From positions 1 through 64,000 of the forward strand of contig CAYPZL010000005.1 of NCBI GenBank assembly GCA_964415045.1: a stretch of 64,000 bases of DNA. Reading direction: 5' to 3'. Shown here one piece after another: positions 43,021-51,779 of this stretch (the first letter of the stretch is position 1; each line of letters opens with the position of its first letter). Position numbers and translations under genes: made by a program. A model generated the notes under the pieces. That model was not told the origin of the DNA. It made no database searches and was given only the letters and a program-made list of their open reading frames with translations. The stretch comes from CAYPZL01 sp964415045. Lineage in GTDB: Bacteria > Planctomycetota > Phycisphaerae > Sedimentisphaerales > Anaerobacaceae.

Positions 43021-43244
43021 TACACGCATGATAAGATAAGATGAGCGGACGGGCGCATACGCGGCGTCACGTCCGTGACCGATTCGTCCAACGGGCGGCA
43101 CCGCGCGCAACGTTGGTGCTGCCCTCCGTCGCACCCGGTGGGGGGATAACATTTCGTTTTTGCTGTGCTACCTTCTGGTCTCTTGCCGGTACGTTGGGCA
43201 AGCCGGAGGGCGGCCGCACGGGTAGATTGAACAATCGGAGCAGG

Positions 43245-45275
43245 ATGGCACGGAAGTTTACGCTCAAATCTCGAACCGCAGCGGGCGATATCGATTTCTC
43301 CGCCGACCTGAACCCCGAGCAACTGGCGGTGGCGACCGCTCCGGGCGGACCGATGCTGGTGGTCGCGGGCGCCGGCAGTGGTAAGACGCGGGCGCTGACC
43401 TATCGTCTGGCCTGGCTGGTGCATCACGGCATCGAGCCGGGCCGGATCATGCTCGTGACCTTCACCAACCGCGCGGCTCGCGAGATGCTCAGCCGCGTCG
43501 AGGTGCTCGTCAAGCAGCGGACGCGCGAAATTTGGGGCGGCACCTTCCATCACATCGCCAATCGCATCCTGCGCACGCACGGCAAGCGGCTGGACATCGC
43601 GCCGGACTTCACGATCCTCGATCGGGAGGACTCCAAGGACCTGCTGGCCTCGTGCGTGCAGGAGGCCGGCGTGGACACCAAACAGCGGCGCTTCCCGCAG
43701 AAGAACGTGCTGGCGGCGATTTCCAGCTTCGTTCAGAACACGCTCGACCCGCTGGAGACGGTCATCAGCACGCGGTTCCCGATGTTCATCCAGGAGCTCG
43801 ACGGCATCGAGAAGGTGCTCGTGCTCTACACGGCCAAGAAACGCCGGCGGCAGCTTCTGGACTTCGACGATCTGCTGAGCGCCTGGCTGCGACTGATGAG
43901 CGAGCACGACGACGTGCGCGAGATGCTCGCCGGCCAGTTCCTGCACATTCTCGTCGATGAGTACCAGGACACCAACGCCATCCAGGGCGCGATCGTCGAT
44001 CTGCTCGCCTCCCGGCATCGCAACCTGGCGGTGGTCGGCGACGATTCGCAGTCGATCTACAGCTTCCGGGGCGCGAGCTTCGAAAACATCATCACGTTCA
44101 CGGACCGCTACCCCGAGGCCCGGGAATATCGCCTCGAAACGAACTACCGCTCGGTGCCTGAGATTCTGACGCTGGCCAACGCCAGCATCGCCCAGAACGC
44201 TCGCCGGCTGCCGAAGACCCTGCGGGCCATCCGCTCGTCGGGCCTCAAGCCCACCGTGGTGCCGTGCCAGGACCACTTCACGCAGTCGCGCTTCATCGCC
44301 GAGTACGTGCTGCACCTGCTGGACGAGGGCCGCTGCCTCAACGACGTCGCGGTGCTCTACCGTAGCCATTGGCACTCGCTGGAGATACAATTGGAGTTTC
44401 AGCGTCGTAATATCCCGTTCCAGATTCGCGGCGGCCTGCGTTTCTTCGAGCAGGCGCACATGAAGGACGTTCTGTGCTACATGCGCGTCCTGCAGAACCC
44501 GCGCGACGAGCTGGCCTGGCTGCGATTGCTCAAGATGCTGCCGCGGGTGGGCAGCGCCCTGTCGCGACGCGTGTGGCGCCGGATCGGCGATGCGGCGGAC
44601 CCGTTCAACGAGATCTTCACCACCGAAACCGCCAGCCTCCTGCCGGCCAGCGCCCGGCCCTTCTACGGGGAGTTCACGCATCTGCTGAAGAAGACGGCCG
44701 AGCTGGACTCGCCGGGCGAGATTATCGATCTGGTTCTGAAGGAATTCTACGACGACTACCTCGTCTCGCACTACGACGGAGCGGCGATGCGGCGGGAGGA
44801 CATCCGCGCCCTGGCGAACTTCGCGGGCCAGTACCAGAACGTCGAGGCGTTTCTGGCCGATGTGTCGCTGGCGGGGGAGTTCTCGGGCGAGACGTGCGTG
44901 GCCGGACCGACCGAGCAGGAATTCGTCATCCTCAGCACCGTCCATCAGGCCAAGGGGCTGGAATGGCCCGTGGTCTTCATCCCCTGGCTGGCCGACGGCC
45001 GCTTCCCGACCGACATGGCCATGAACAAGGACGAAGACCTCCAGGAAGAACGCCGCGTTTTCCACGTCGCCGTCACCCGCGCACGAGACGAAATCTATCT
45101 CGTCGTCCCCCAGGTCTACCGCAACCGCGGCGGCAACCTGATCATGATGAAGCCCAGCCGTTTCCTCACTGAATTGTCCCAAGACCTCACCGAACCCATG
45201 GAACTCGAAGAAGGCCTCCCTCACCTAATCGCCGGCCCCGACCCTAACCTGCTGCCCGCTCCCGAAGAATCGTAG
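43245..45275 (+). CDS. UvrD/Rep-family ATP-dependent DNA helicase
   Basis: A 676-residue superfamily 1 helicase. Motifs in order: 'LNPEQLAVATAPGGPMLVVAGAGSGKTRALTYR' (Q motif and Walker A), 'VTFTNRAAREM', 'LLDFDDLL', 'ILVDEYQDTNAIQ' (II), 'VVGDDSQSIYSFRGA' (III), 'ETNYRS' (IV), 'VILSTVHQAKGLEWPVVF' (V) and 'RRVFHVAVTRARDEIYLV' (VI). It is somewhat shorter than E. coli UvrD and lacks its C-terminal extension. The open frame starts 68 codons earlier; ATG 43245 with GGAG close by is chosen. Likely role: DNA repair or replication-fork maintenance. Confidence 0.93.
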   Translation: MARKFTLKSRTAAGDIDFSADLNPEQLAVATAPGGPMLVVAGAGSGKTRALTYRLAWLVHHGIEPGRIMLVTFTNRAAREMLSRVEVLVKQRTREIWGGTFHHIANRILRTHGKRLDIAPDFTILDREDSKDLLASCVQEAGVDTKQRRFPQKNVLAAISSFVQNTLDPLETVISTRFPMFIQELDGIEKVLVLYTAKKRRRQLLDFDDLLSAWLRLMSEHDDVREMLAGQFLHILVDEYQDTNAIQGAIVDLLASRHRNLAVVGDDSQSIYSFRGASFENIITFTDRYPEAREYRLETNYRSVPEILTLANASIAQNARRLPKTLRAIRSSGLKPTVVPCQDHFTQSRFIAEYVLHLLDEGRCLNDVAVLYRSHWHSLEIQLEFQRRNIPFQIRGGLRFFEQAHMKDVLCYMRVLQNPRDELAWLRLLKMLPRVGSALSRRVWRRIGDAADPFNEIFTTETASLLPASARPFYGEFTHLLKKTAELDSPGEIIDLVLKEFYDDYLVSHYDGAAMRREDIRALANFAGQYQNVEAFLADVSLAGEFSGETCVAGPTEQEFVILSTVHQAKGLEWPVVFIPWLADGRFPTDMAMNKDEDLQEERRVFHVAVTRARDEIYLVVPQVYRNRGGNLIMMKPSRFLTELSQDLTEPMELEEGLPHLIAGPDPNLLPAPEES

Positions 45276-45395
45276 AGTTGCCCATCGTAAAATCGTTTTG
45301 TTACGCCATTGCATTGTGTCTCCACGTGTGCTACCATTCGAACGATAGGCGCAGGAAGCCGTGATACTGCAATTTTTGGATCTGCGGAGAGATCA

Positions 45396-45545
45396 ATGGC
45401 ACTACCGCTTAGAGAGTCACGTGCAATTGCCGACTTGGCCGAGTTGCTCTACGACTTTCTCCCAGGCTCCGGAAGCCCTCGCTGGAAGGGACATGTCTCG
45501 TTCAAAACGGTGGCAGAGAAGGTTGGCGTAGGGGACTTTTCGTAA
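45396..45545 (+). pseudogene. Fragment of an abortive-infection-type protein (AbiJ-like N-terminus)
   Basis: A 49-residue frame with a good SD (GGAG 7 bases before the ATG). 'IADLAELLYDFLPGSG...WKGHVSFKTVAEKVGVGDF' resembles the start of abortive-infection family proteins as I recall them. It stops abruptly after GVGDFS, where family members would continue. A shifted frame 30 bases later reads YSGGGKAEL, perhaps a decayed continuation. It lies 79 bases before the left inverted repeat of the GxxExxY unit. It looks like a broken defence gene; the identity is uncertain. Confidence 0.4.
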
Positions 45546-45624
45546 GCGGCGAAGTGTTGTGAGTATTCTGGCGGAGGCAAAGCGGAACTATGGTTCACAA
45601 CCAGTTGCGAAGAGAGAGATATTT

Positions 45625-46061
45625 CGCGCAGAGACGCGGAGGCGCAGAGGATGACGGAAAATGAATTAGGCACGATCATCGTTGAGTCAGCTATTACGGT
45701 TCACCGCGAACTCGGACCAGGGCTTTTGGAAGCAGTGTATGAGGTTGCTTTGATGCACGAATTGCAGGCGCGCGGCCTGAGGGTTGAACGTCAGGTGCCG
45801 ATCCCGATCAGGTACAAGGGGATTGGATTCGAGGAAGGCTTTCGAGCGGACATCCTCGTCGATGGCAGGATCATCCTGGAACTGAAATCGGTGGAGAGAA
45901 CGACGGCGGCCCACAAAAAGCAGATCCAGACCTATGTTCGACTTGCAGGGTGTAGACTGGGGTATTTGCTCAATTTCGGGCAAGCCCTGCTGAAAGACGG
46001 AATCACGCGCGCCGTCAATGGCCTGGAAGAGTGATTCTCTGCGCCTCGGCGTCTCTGCGCG
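45625..46061 (+). mobile_element. Inverted-repeat-bounded GxxExxY unit
   Basis: Near-identical 28-bp inverted repeats (26 of 28 match; core CGCGCAGAGACGC then GAGGCGCAGAG) lie at 45625-45652 and 46034-46061. The left copy ends on the second base of the start codon and also supplies the SD (GCAGAGG). The right copy starts on the last base of the stop codon. No target-site duplication or transposase was recognised. Whether the unit moves is inference; the boundaries are seen directly. Confidence 0.6.
45651..46034 (+). CDS. GxxExxY family protein with PD-(D/E)XK-like core
   Basis: A 127-residue protein of the GxxExxY family (TIGR04256-like). The naming motif is G24-L-L-E27-A-V-Y30. A nuclease-like core follows, with D67 in 'FRADILVDGRIILELKSVE' and E77-x-K79, which matches a PD-(D/E)XK arrangement, and then 'TYVRLAGCRLGYLLNFG'. 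The family's function is unknown. The whole gene sits exactly between 28-bp inverted repeats that overlap its start and stop codons. It may act on those repeats, as REP-associated transposases do (inference). Confidence 0.85.
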   Translation: MTENELGTIIVESAITVHRELGPGLLEAVYEVALMHELQARGLRVERQVPIPIRYKGIGFEEGFRADILVDGRIILELKSVERTTAAHKKQIQTYVRLAGCRLGYLLNFGQALLKDGITRAVNGLEE

Positions 46062-46564
46062 AGAAGGAACAGCCTGAAAGGCGCAGGAGTAAGTCTGCCA
46101 GTGGCAGCTCTCATGTCCCCGGACGCGCCCTGTATGCACTTTTTTACGCTGTCGGTCCTATATTATGGCGGGTGCTTGGTGAGCGTGCGGCGTGGGGGAA
46201 AAAGTGGCGGGGAGGGGCTGGTTTTGTTCGGTTTTTGTTTGGGTTTTGAAGGGGGGCTGGCCGATAGAAGAATCATGCCCGTTTGGCATGTTTTTGAAAC
46301 CCTCAAAGCCTGGAGTACCAAGGATGGATACGTACGGAGCAGGACGGATCGAACCGGTGGTGAAATTCGGTCCCGGGGGCGATTATTCCACCATCTGGCC
46401 GACCGATGAGACGTCGTTGTGCGACCCGTCGGCCGGCGCCCTGACGAAATTCCTGGCCTGCCTGACGGAGGTGGTCGGCGTGCTTGCGGGGACGCGGTGC
46501 GGGCGAGCGGCCGATGCAGGGTGCCTGAGCGATCCAGCTACTATCACGAAGGAGGACACCGGCC
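46062..46564. other. Gene-poor 500-bp region before lexA
   Basis: I see no gene I can firmly support. One open frame from an ATG at 46324 (MDTYGAGRIEPVVKFGPGG) has high-GC third positions to about 46520 but runs on into lexA in another frame, so it may be a decayed gene. A phrase near 46288 (ATGTTTTTGAAACCCTC) resembles one near 51877 (ATGTTTGAAGCCCTC). A TATATT box at about 46159 has no good -35. Confidence 0.4.
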
Positions 46565-47227
46565 ATGAGGCCCAGAGACATCGACTCGATCGAAGGACTG
46601 ACGCCCCGTCAACTGAGAGTCCTGCAACGCATCGCGGATTTCCACGACAGGCAATGCTATTCCCCGACGATAGCGGAGCTGGCGAAGGAACTGAGCCTAA
46701 GCCGAAGCACCGTGTTCGAACATATCGGCGAGCTGCAAAGAAAAGGATTGCTCACGACTTCGCCGGGCAAGGCTCGCTCTTTGAAGTTGACTTCAAGAGG
46801 GCGAAGACTGCATAGGCACGTTGCCGACGAAAGCCCCGCACCGTCGGCGCAGGCTCTCTCGGGCATCCCCTTGCTGGGACAGGTCGCGGCCGGCATACCG
46901 GTCGAGGCGATCGAGAATCGCCAGAGCATATCGCTGGGCTCCTGCTTCAGCACCGGTGGCGACGTTTTCGCCTTGGAAGTCTCCGGCGACAGCATGATCG
47001 AAGAGAACATCTGCTCCGGTGACTACGTCGTCTGTCGCGCGGCCCGGACGGCGGAAAACGGCGACCTCGTCGTCGCCCTCGTGGACGACGGCGAGGCCAC
47101 CCTCAAACGCTTCTACAAAGAGAAGGACAGAGTCCGCCTCCAGCCGGCCAACGCCCGCTATGAACCGATCTATTCCAACAACTGCCAAATCGAGGCCGTC
47201 GTCGTCGGCCTCCTGCGCAAGCTCTGA
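46565..47227 (+). CDS. lexA: LexA repressor
   Basis: SOS regulator of 220 residues. The N-terminal winged helix is 'LTPRQLRVLQRIADFHDRQCYSPTIAELAKELSLSRSTVFEHIGEL'. The C-terminal S24 latent protease has the cleavage site A109-G110 ('GQVAAGIPVEAIE'), catalytic S143 in 'VSGDSMIEE' and K181 in 'EATLKRFY'. All are intact, so RecA-triggered self-cleavage should work. GGAGG lies 9 bases before the ATG. Its own operator could not be identified, as planctomycete LexA boxes differ from known ones. Confidence 0.95.
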   Translation: MRPRDIDSIEGLTPRQLRVLQRIADFHDRQCYSPTIAELAKELSLSRSTVFEHIGELQRKGLLTTSPGKARSLKLTSRGRRLHRHVADESPAPSAQALSGIPLLGQVAAGIPVEAIENRQSISLGSCFSTGGDVFALEVSGDSMIEENICSGDYVVCRAARTAENGDLVVALVDDGEATLKRFYKEKDRVRLQPANARYEPIYSNNCQIEAVVVGLLRKL

Positions 47228-47250
47228 CGCACGGGCTGGTCGAGGACGTT

Positions 47251-47278
47251 GTTATCCTGAACGGCAGCGAAGGATCCG
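47251..47278. repeat. REP-like dispersed repeat, copy 3
   Basis: The short core GTTATCCTGAACGG-CAGCGAAGGATCC is related to the ends of the element at 39080-39196. It lies just after lexA. Confidence 0.5.
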
Positions 47279-47384
47279 GGCAACGAGGGAGAGTTCTGCC
47301 AGTCCCAGGCCGGATGCCTGAAAACGGGTTGTTGATAACGGAATTGGCCGCCGCACGCAAGAGGGCGACAGGGAAAGCGGAGCC

Positions 47385-47413
47385 TTGCGACGGAGGCGGA
47401 AAGCTGCCATAAT
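47385..47413 (+). promoter_or_regulatory. Promoter for the PQQ-propeller gene
   Basis: TTGCGA (47385-47390), 17-nt spacer, CATAAT (47408-47413). The predicted start near 47420 gives a leader of about 118 bases. Confidence 0.5.
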
Positions 47414-47537
47414 GGACCCGTCCGGGGGGCGGTAGCGGTTTTGCACGCTGGGGGCCGGAGGAGGAGCACGTAAGGGCGTGACGGCGCGATTGGAGTGCCG
47501 CTGCGTGGAAACGGAACTTTGAGGCAGGAGTGCTGGA

Positions 47538-48827
47538 ATGCGGCAACGAGAGATTCTCGACACGGTTCGCAACACCGGTGTGATTCTATCAGTGCTGACG
47601 TTGATGGCGGTGCCGTCTGTGGTACGGTCGGAGAACTGGCCCCGGTTTCGCGGGCCGAACGGCCAGGGGATCAGCGAATCGCAGGCGATACCGGTCGCGT
47701 GGTCCGAGCAGGATTTCAATTGGAAGGTCGAGCTCCCGGGTGAGGGACATTCCTCGCCGGTGGTGTGGGGTGAGAGGATCTTTGTCACTTGCGCGCAGGA
47801 GAAAGAAGCCCGGGGCTTTACGGTTTGCCTGAATGCCGCCGACGGCAGCGAGCTCTGGCGGCGCGAGTATAACCCGGGCAAGTATCCGAAGAACGGGCTG
47901 AACAGCTACGCCGCCTCCACACCGGCGGCGGACGCCGAGCGACTCTACGTGCTCTGGCCGGGGGCGAAGGAAAGTCGCCTCGTGGCGTTGACGCACGAGG
48001 GACAGCTCGTCTGGACGCTCGATTTGCCCAGCGTTCACTCCCGGCACGGAATGGGCAGTTCCCCGATGGTGTTCGGTGATCTCGTCGTCGTCGCGCACGA
48101 GCAGGACGCAAACGGCGACAATGTGGCCGGCGTGTGGCTGGCTGTCGATGCGCGTTCGGGCGAGATTCGATGGCGCTACGAGCACCCGGAGAACACGCAA
48201 GCTTCTTATTCAACCCCTTGCGTATACGGGGGGCGGGGCCGAGAAGCGGAATTGATCTTCACGAGCAATTCGCATGGGATCGCGGCGCTGGATCCTGCCA
48301 CGGGCAGGCTGCTGTGGAAGACCGCTTCGGCTCTGCCGGCGCGCGTGGTGAGCTCTGCGGTTCTGGCGGATGGGGCGGTGATCGCGACGTGCGGACGAGG
48401 CGGAAGGGGGGTGCGGCTGGCCGTGGTGAAGCCGGGTTCCGGCGACGGGGCGCAGGCGCCTCGCGAGGTCTACGGCCTCGAAAGTCGCATCGTCCCGTAT
48501 GTCCCGACCTCGGTCGCATACGACGGGCTGCTCTTTGCATTTCACGATGGCGGCGCCGTTTCCTGCCTGCGCAGCGGCACCGGCGAAGTGCTCTGGAGCG
48601 AGAAACCCGCCGGTCGGTTCTACGGCTCGCCCGTCTGTGTCAACGGCGTGCTCTACTGCATCACGATCGACGGTGACGTTGTCGTGCTGCAGGCCTCGGC
48701 CGAGTACAAGCGCCTGGCGGTCAATTCTCTGGGTCAGAAGAGTCACGCGACCCCGGCCGTGGCGGGCGGGCGGATGTACCTGCGAACGCTGTCTCATCTG
48801 ATCTCGATTGGCGCCGGACGACAATAA
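47538..48827 (+). CDS. Secreted PQQ-like beta-propeller protein
   Basis: A 429-residue secreted propeller with an N-terminal signal ('NTGVILSVLTLMAVPSVVRS'). It begins with the planctomycete hallmark 'WPRFRGPNGQGISES'. Repeats of the W-type quinoprotein blade recur ('LNAADGSELWRREY', 'LVWTLDLPS', 'VDARSGEIRWRYEHP', 'LDPATGRLLWKT', 'LRSGTGEVLWSEKPAG'). No PQQ ligands or heme motif are evident, so it is more likely a BamB-like structural or binding propeller than an enzyme. AGGAG lies 7 bases before the ATG. It converges with the FHA gene. Confidence 0.85.
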   Translation: MRQREILDTVRNTGVILSVLTLMAVPSVVRSENWPRFRGPNGQGISESQAIPVAWSEQDFNWKVELPGEGHSSPVVWGERIFVTCAQEKEARGFTVCLNAADGSELWRREYNPGKYPKNGLNSYAASTPAADAERLYVLWPGAKESRLVALTHEGQLVWTLDLPSVHSRHGMGSSPMVFGDLVVVAHEQDANGDNVAGVWLAVDARSGEIRWRYEHPENTQASYSTPCVYGGRGREAELIFTSNSHGIAALDPATGRLLWKTASALPARVVSSAVLADGAVIATCGRGGRGVRLAVVKPGSGDGAQAPREVYGLESRIVPYVPTSVAYDGLLFAFHDGGAVSCLRSGTGEVLWSEKPAGRFYGSPVCVNGVLYCITIDGDVVVLQASAEYKRLAVNSLGQKSHATPAVAGGRMYLRTLSHLISIGAGRQ

Positions 48828-48862
48828 CGCGTTCTGAGAAGAGGCCCGTCGATCTGTCCGGC

Positions 48863-49450
48863 TTACGAATCCTCATCGTCTTCGGGGAGCCAGACCCAGG
48901 AAGCCGCGGATTTGTCGGGCTCGCCCGCGTTCGGATGCGCCGGCGACTCGGTGCGATAGTACACGTACGTGCTGGTTCGTGAGGGCCCGAGAGAAATGAC
49001 GTCCGCCTGTGCGAGCACGGCGCCGGCTCCGTCGGGTTCGACGCGCGTATCGTTGACGAACGTGCCGCACGTGCTGTCCAGGTCGATGACGATATGCCGG
49101 ACGCCGTCATCGGTTGTTTGGCGAATCACCCGGGCGTGGGTGCGGGAGACCTCACGCGGCACGAAAAACAACGTATCGGCGGCATGGTAATCGGCGCCGC
49201 ATTCGCCGGGTTCCTCCATGATCGTCGGGGGTCGGCCCAGCACGACCTCGTCGGTATTGAGGGAGACGATGCCGACGGTGGAAGGGCCCGTCCCCAGGAG
49301 GTAGGCGCCGCCGTGGAGCCGTTCGAGGGCCACTCTGATCTCGCGCTGTCTCTCGGCGGCGTCGGTATCCATGATGAACTCGATGTCCTTGAGCCGGGAA
49401 AGCCGGATGAGTTTGTCGATTTTGACCAGGATGGGGTCGTGCTCGTCCAT
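48863..49450 (-). CDS. FHA-domain protein
   Basis: A 195-residue cytoplasmic protein. The first 60 residues are a helical region of unknown role ('DPILVKIDKLIRLSRLKDIEFIMDTDAAERQREIRVALERLHGG'). A forkhead-associated phosphothreonine-binding domain follows: 'VVLGRPP' (GR), 'VPREVSRTHARVIRQ' (SxxH) and 'IDLDSTCGTFVNDTRV' (N). It ends with an acidic tail. No kinase or phosphatase partner is adjacent. The ATG at 49450 has GAGGGG five bases upstream; an extension of the frame to 49579 lacks signals. It is divergent from the PHP gene. Confidence 0.85.
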   Translation of the reverse strand: MDEHDPILVKIDKLIRLSRLKDIEFIMDTDAAERQREIRVALERLHGGAYLLGTGPSTVGIVSLNTDEVVLGRPPTIMEEPGECGADYHAADTLFFVPREVSRTHARVIRQTTDDGVRHIVIDLDSTCGTFVNDTRVEPDGAGAVLAQADVISLGPSRTSTYVYYRTESPAHPNAGEPDKSAASWVWLPEDDEDS

Positions 49451-49683
49451 AATGCCCCTCACGGTTGTACTTGTTGCTGAGCCCGGCGCCGCGGGCGGAT
49501 GTTGCCGACGGCCGGGGAACCTGTCAACACGGCCCACCGCGCCCGCTGTTTCACGATTCTCGTGACACGAAAAGACCAAGGGTTCATACCATTGCCGGGC
49601 GGTCGTGTCAAGAATCTCGCGGCGAAAAGGCGAGCGTTGCCTGGTGTTCTGTCTTCCGGACGGCGTCGGGGAAACGCGAGCGC

Positions 49684-49712
49684 TTGCGGGAGGACGGGGG
49701 CCGTGATATGGT
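49684..49712 (+). promoter_or_regulatory. Promoter for the PHP-domain gene
   Basis: TTGCGG (49684-49689), 17-nt spacer, TATGGT (49707-49712). The predicted start near 49719 gives a 58-base leader. Confidence 0.45.
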
Positions 49713-49776
49713 ACGGGTGGCTATAGCGGTGACAGCCGTTGTGTGTATTGGAATCCAGAAAAGGAAAGGGGTATCG

Positions 49777-50904
49777 ATGAACGTGATGATGCGACGCCGA
49801 TGTGCCGTGGTGGGGGTGTTCTTCGTCCTGTTTCAGGCCGTCGTTCTGTGCGGCCAGGCCCGGCGTGAGATCCGGATGCCGGACATTATGGGGTACACGA
49901 CGCTGAAATGCGACCTGCACATGCATACGGTGTTCTCCGACGGGCTCGTCTGGCCGACGGTGCGCGTCGACGAGGCCTGGCGCGAGGGGCTGGATGTCAT
50001 TTCGATCACGGATCATATCGAGTATCAGCCTCACAAAAAGGACGTTCCGACGAACCACAACCGGCCGTACGAGATCGCCCTGGGTATGGCACGGGAGCGC
50101 GGCATTCTCCTGATTCGAGGCGCCGAGATCACCCGGGATACGCCGCCGGGGCACTTCAATGCTATCTTCCTGAAAGACGTAAACCCGCTGGACACCGAAG
50201 ACCTGCTGGAGTGCATGGCGGCCGCCGACAAGCAGGGGGCATTCATCTTCTGGAACCACCCCGGCTGGAAGCCCGAGCACAAGGGCTGGTTCGAGATTCA
50301 CACGACGCTCTATGAGAAGAAGTACATGCGCGGCATCGAGGTGGTCAACGGCCGGACGTATTACCCCGAGGCCCACGAATGGGCGCTGCAGAAGAATCTC
50401 ACGTTCCTCGCCAACTCGGACATTCATGCTCCGATGACGCTGGAGCAGAGCACGCCCGAGGAGCATCGCCCGATGACGCTTGTTTTTGCGAAGGAAAAGA
50501 GCATCGCGGCCGTCAAGGACGCGCTTCTGGAGGGCCGAACCGCCGTCTGGCACGAGGATCAGCTCATCGGTAAAGCCCGGTACCTCGATGCGATTTTCCA
50601 GGAGGCCACCGACATCAAAGACATCCGATATGGGAAAGACAACGTCGTTCGCTTCGCGGTGGAGAACACCTGCGACATCGCTCTCGACCTGGAACGGACC
50701 GGAAGCATCGGTCCCAGGGAACTGATGATCCCGCCCAACTCGAAGGCGTTGCTCAAGGTCAAGGTGCCGAGCGCCGAAGCGCCCACGAAGCTGTCGTACC
50801 AGGCCCGCAATTTTGTGGTGGCGCCGAACAAGGGGCTGCCCGTGAGCTTCATGATCGCGGGCCGGCTTACCATCGAGGTGAACCTGGAAGCGGCTCGAAA
50901 CTGA
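49777..50904 (+). CDS. Secreted PHP-domain metal-dependent hydrolase
   Basis: A 375-residue protein with a signal peptide ('MMRRRCAVVGVFFVLFQAVVLCGQA'). The PHP (polymerase and histidinol phosphatase) domain carries 'LKCDLHMHTVFSDGLVWPT' (HxH motif), 'ISITDHIEY', 'GAEITRDTPPGHFNAIFL', 'NHPGW' and 'NSDIHAP' as metal ligands in the usual order. A C-terminal beta domain follows. It is a phosphoesterase-type fold; the substrate is unknown. AGGGG lies 7 bases before the ATG; an upstream extension of the frame is ignored. It converges with the DUF2959 gene. Confidence 0.85.
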   Translation: MNVMMRRRCAVVGVFFVLFQAVVLCGQARREIRMPDIMGYTTLKCDLHMHTVFSDGLVWPTVRVDEAWREGLDVISITDHIEYQPHKKDVPTNHNRPYEIALGMARERGILLIRGAEITRDTPPGHFNAIFLKDVNPLDTEDLLECMAAADKQGAFIFWNHPGWKPEHKGWFEIHTTLYEKKYMRGIEVVNGRTYYPEAHEWALQKNLTFLANSDIHAPMTLEQSTPEEHRPMTLVFAKEKSIAAVKDALLEGRTAVWHEDQLIGKARYLDAIFQEATDIKDIRYGKDNVVRFAVENTCDIALDLERTGSIGPRELMIPPNSKALLKVKVPSAEAPTKLSYQARNFVVAPNKGLPVSFMIAGRLTIEVNLEAARN

Positions 50905-50957
50905 GGCCGGCCGGGATCGAATGACATCCGTTCCCGCGCGGGCCGGGCGCGCCGCTC

Positions 50958-51605
50958 CTATTCCTCGTCCATTGCGTCGATAAACGCGTTGGCTTCGTCG
51001 ATGGATTCCTCCATCTCCTCGATCAGGGCTGCGATGTTCGTCTTGACCGAGATCAGCTCGTCCTGGAGAGATGCGACCGCCTGAGCGTTCAGGTTGTGCT
51101 TGAGAAACAGCACCTGGTCGTGGAAGGCCGCCAGGACCGGTTCGACCTTCATTTCGGCCCCGCGCATCGCCCCGATCAAACGCGCGTAACGCAGCCGCGT
51201 CTCGCGGAGCTTCTGCTCGCTGCGCTCCTTCAGCCTCTCGTTGGTGTATTCCTCAAGCTCCTTGGCCCATTCCTTGAAAAGCGCCTCGCCCACGTCTTCC
51301 ACGTCGTCGATCCGTTTGGTGACGGCCCTGGCCTTCGCTTCGCTCCGCTCGTATACGCTCTTGAGCTTGTTGTACGTCGCTTCGAGCTGGCCGCCGTCGA
51401 AGTTCACGAGCGCGGCGAATTGCTCCAACGCCGACTGGAACTGCTCCTTGGCCTCCTGCTGTGCGTCCCGCGCATCCTGGACGCGATCCACCAGCATCTC
51501 GCGCTTGTGATAGCCGAGCTTTTCCATCGTGCCGTAGTAGATTCCCTGACAGCCGCACACAAACACGATCACGCCGGCGAGAACGTGGGACCGGAGCCGT
51601 TTCAT
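50958..51605 (-). CDS. DUF2959-family lipoprotein
   Basis: A 215-residue lipoprotein. The signal 'MKRLRSHVLAGVIVFVCGC' ends in lipobox Cys19. The mature part is a long helical coiled-coil ('YYGTMEKLGYHKREMLVDRVQDARDAQQEAKEQFQSAL' is the family signature start) with acidic helices to the end. The family is found in proteobacteria and planctomycetes and its role is unknown. AAGG precedes the ATG at 51605. A good promoter lies at 51648-51675. The protein needs the Lgt at 21949. Confidence 0.88.
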   Translation of the reverse strand: MKRLRSHVLAGVIVFVCGCQGIYYGTMEKLGYHKREMLVDRVQDARDAQQEAKEQFQSALEQFAALVNFDGGQLEATYNKLKSVYERSEAKARAVTKRIDDVEDVGEALFKEWAKELEEYTNERLKERSEQKLRETRLRYARLIGAMRGAEMKVEPVLAAFHDQVLFLKHNLNAQAVASLQDELISVKTNIAALIEEMEESIDEANAFIDAMDEE

Positions 51606-51647
51606 CTTTACGCCTTTCAATAGTCGTCGATCGGACTGGACGCCACG

Positions 51648-51675
51648 ATTGTAAAGTGTCTCGTGCGACAATCAA
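51648..51675 (-). promoter_or_regulatory. Promoter for the DUF2959 gene
   Basis: Minus strand TTGATT, 16-nt spacer, TACAAT. The predicted start near 51641 gives a 36-base leader. Confidence 0.55.
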
Positions 51676-51742
51676 GGCAAATGGCGTGGTGGGCGATCAG
51701 AATGCTCCCGGGTCAGGCCGGCTGCCGGACCGCCCATAAATA

Positions 51743-51779
51743 CCAAGCCCCGTTCCGCTTGGGAACGGGGCTCGATTGG
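51743..51779. repeat. Perfect GC-rich hairpin
   Basis: CCAAGCCCCGTTCC / GGAACGGGGC-TCGA-TTGG with loop GCTTG. The inner 10 bp are perfect and A-T pairing extends them to 11. There is no U-tract on either strand, so it is not a standard terminator. The rest of the 660-base stretch 51676-52338 shows only weak open frames, one with a hydrophobic start at 51808 that I do not support. Confidence 0.6.

Noticed and set aside
42984..45224. 746-codon open frame opposite the UvrD-type helicase
   Set aside because: Shadow of a gene with all helicase motifs; no protein family features.
46192..46815. Open frame upstream of and overlapping lexA
   Set aside because: It overlaps 250 bases of lexA in another frame. 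The first part has coding-like third positions, so I only mention it in the region note.
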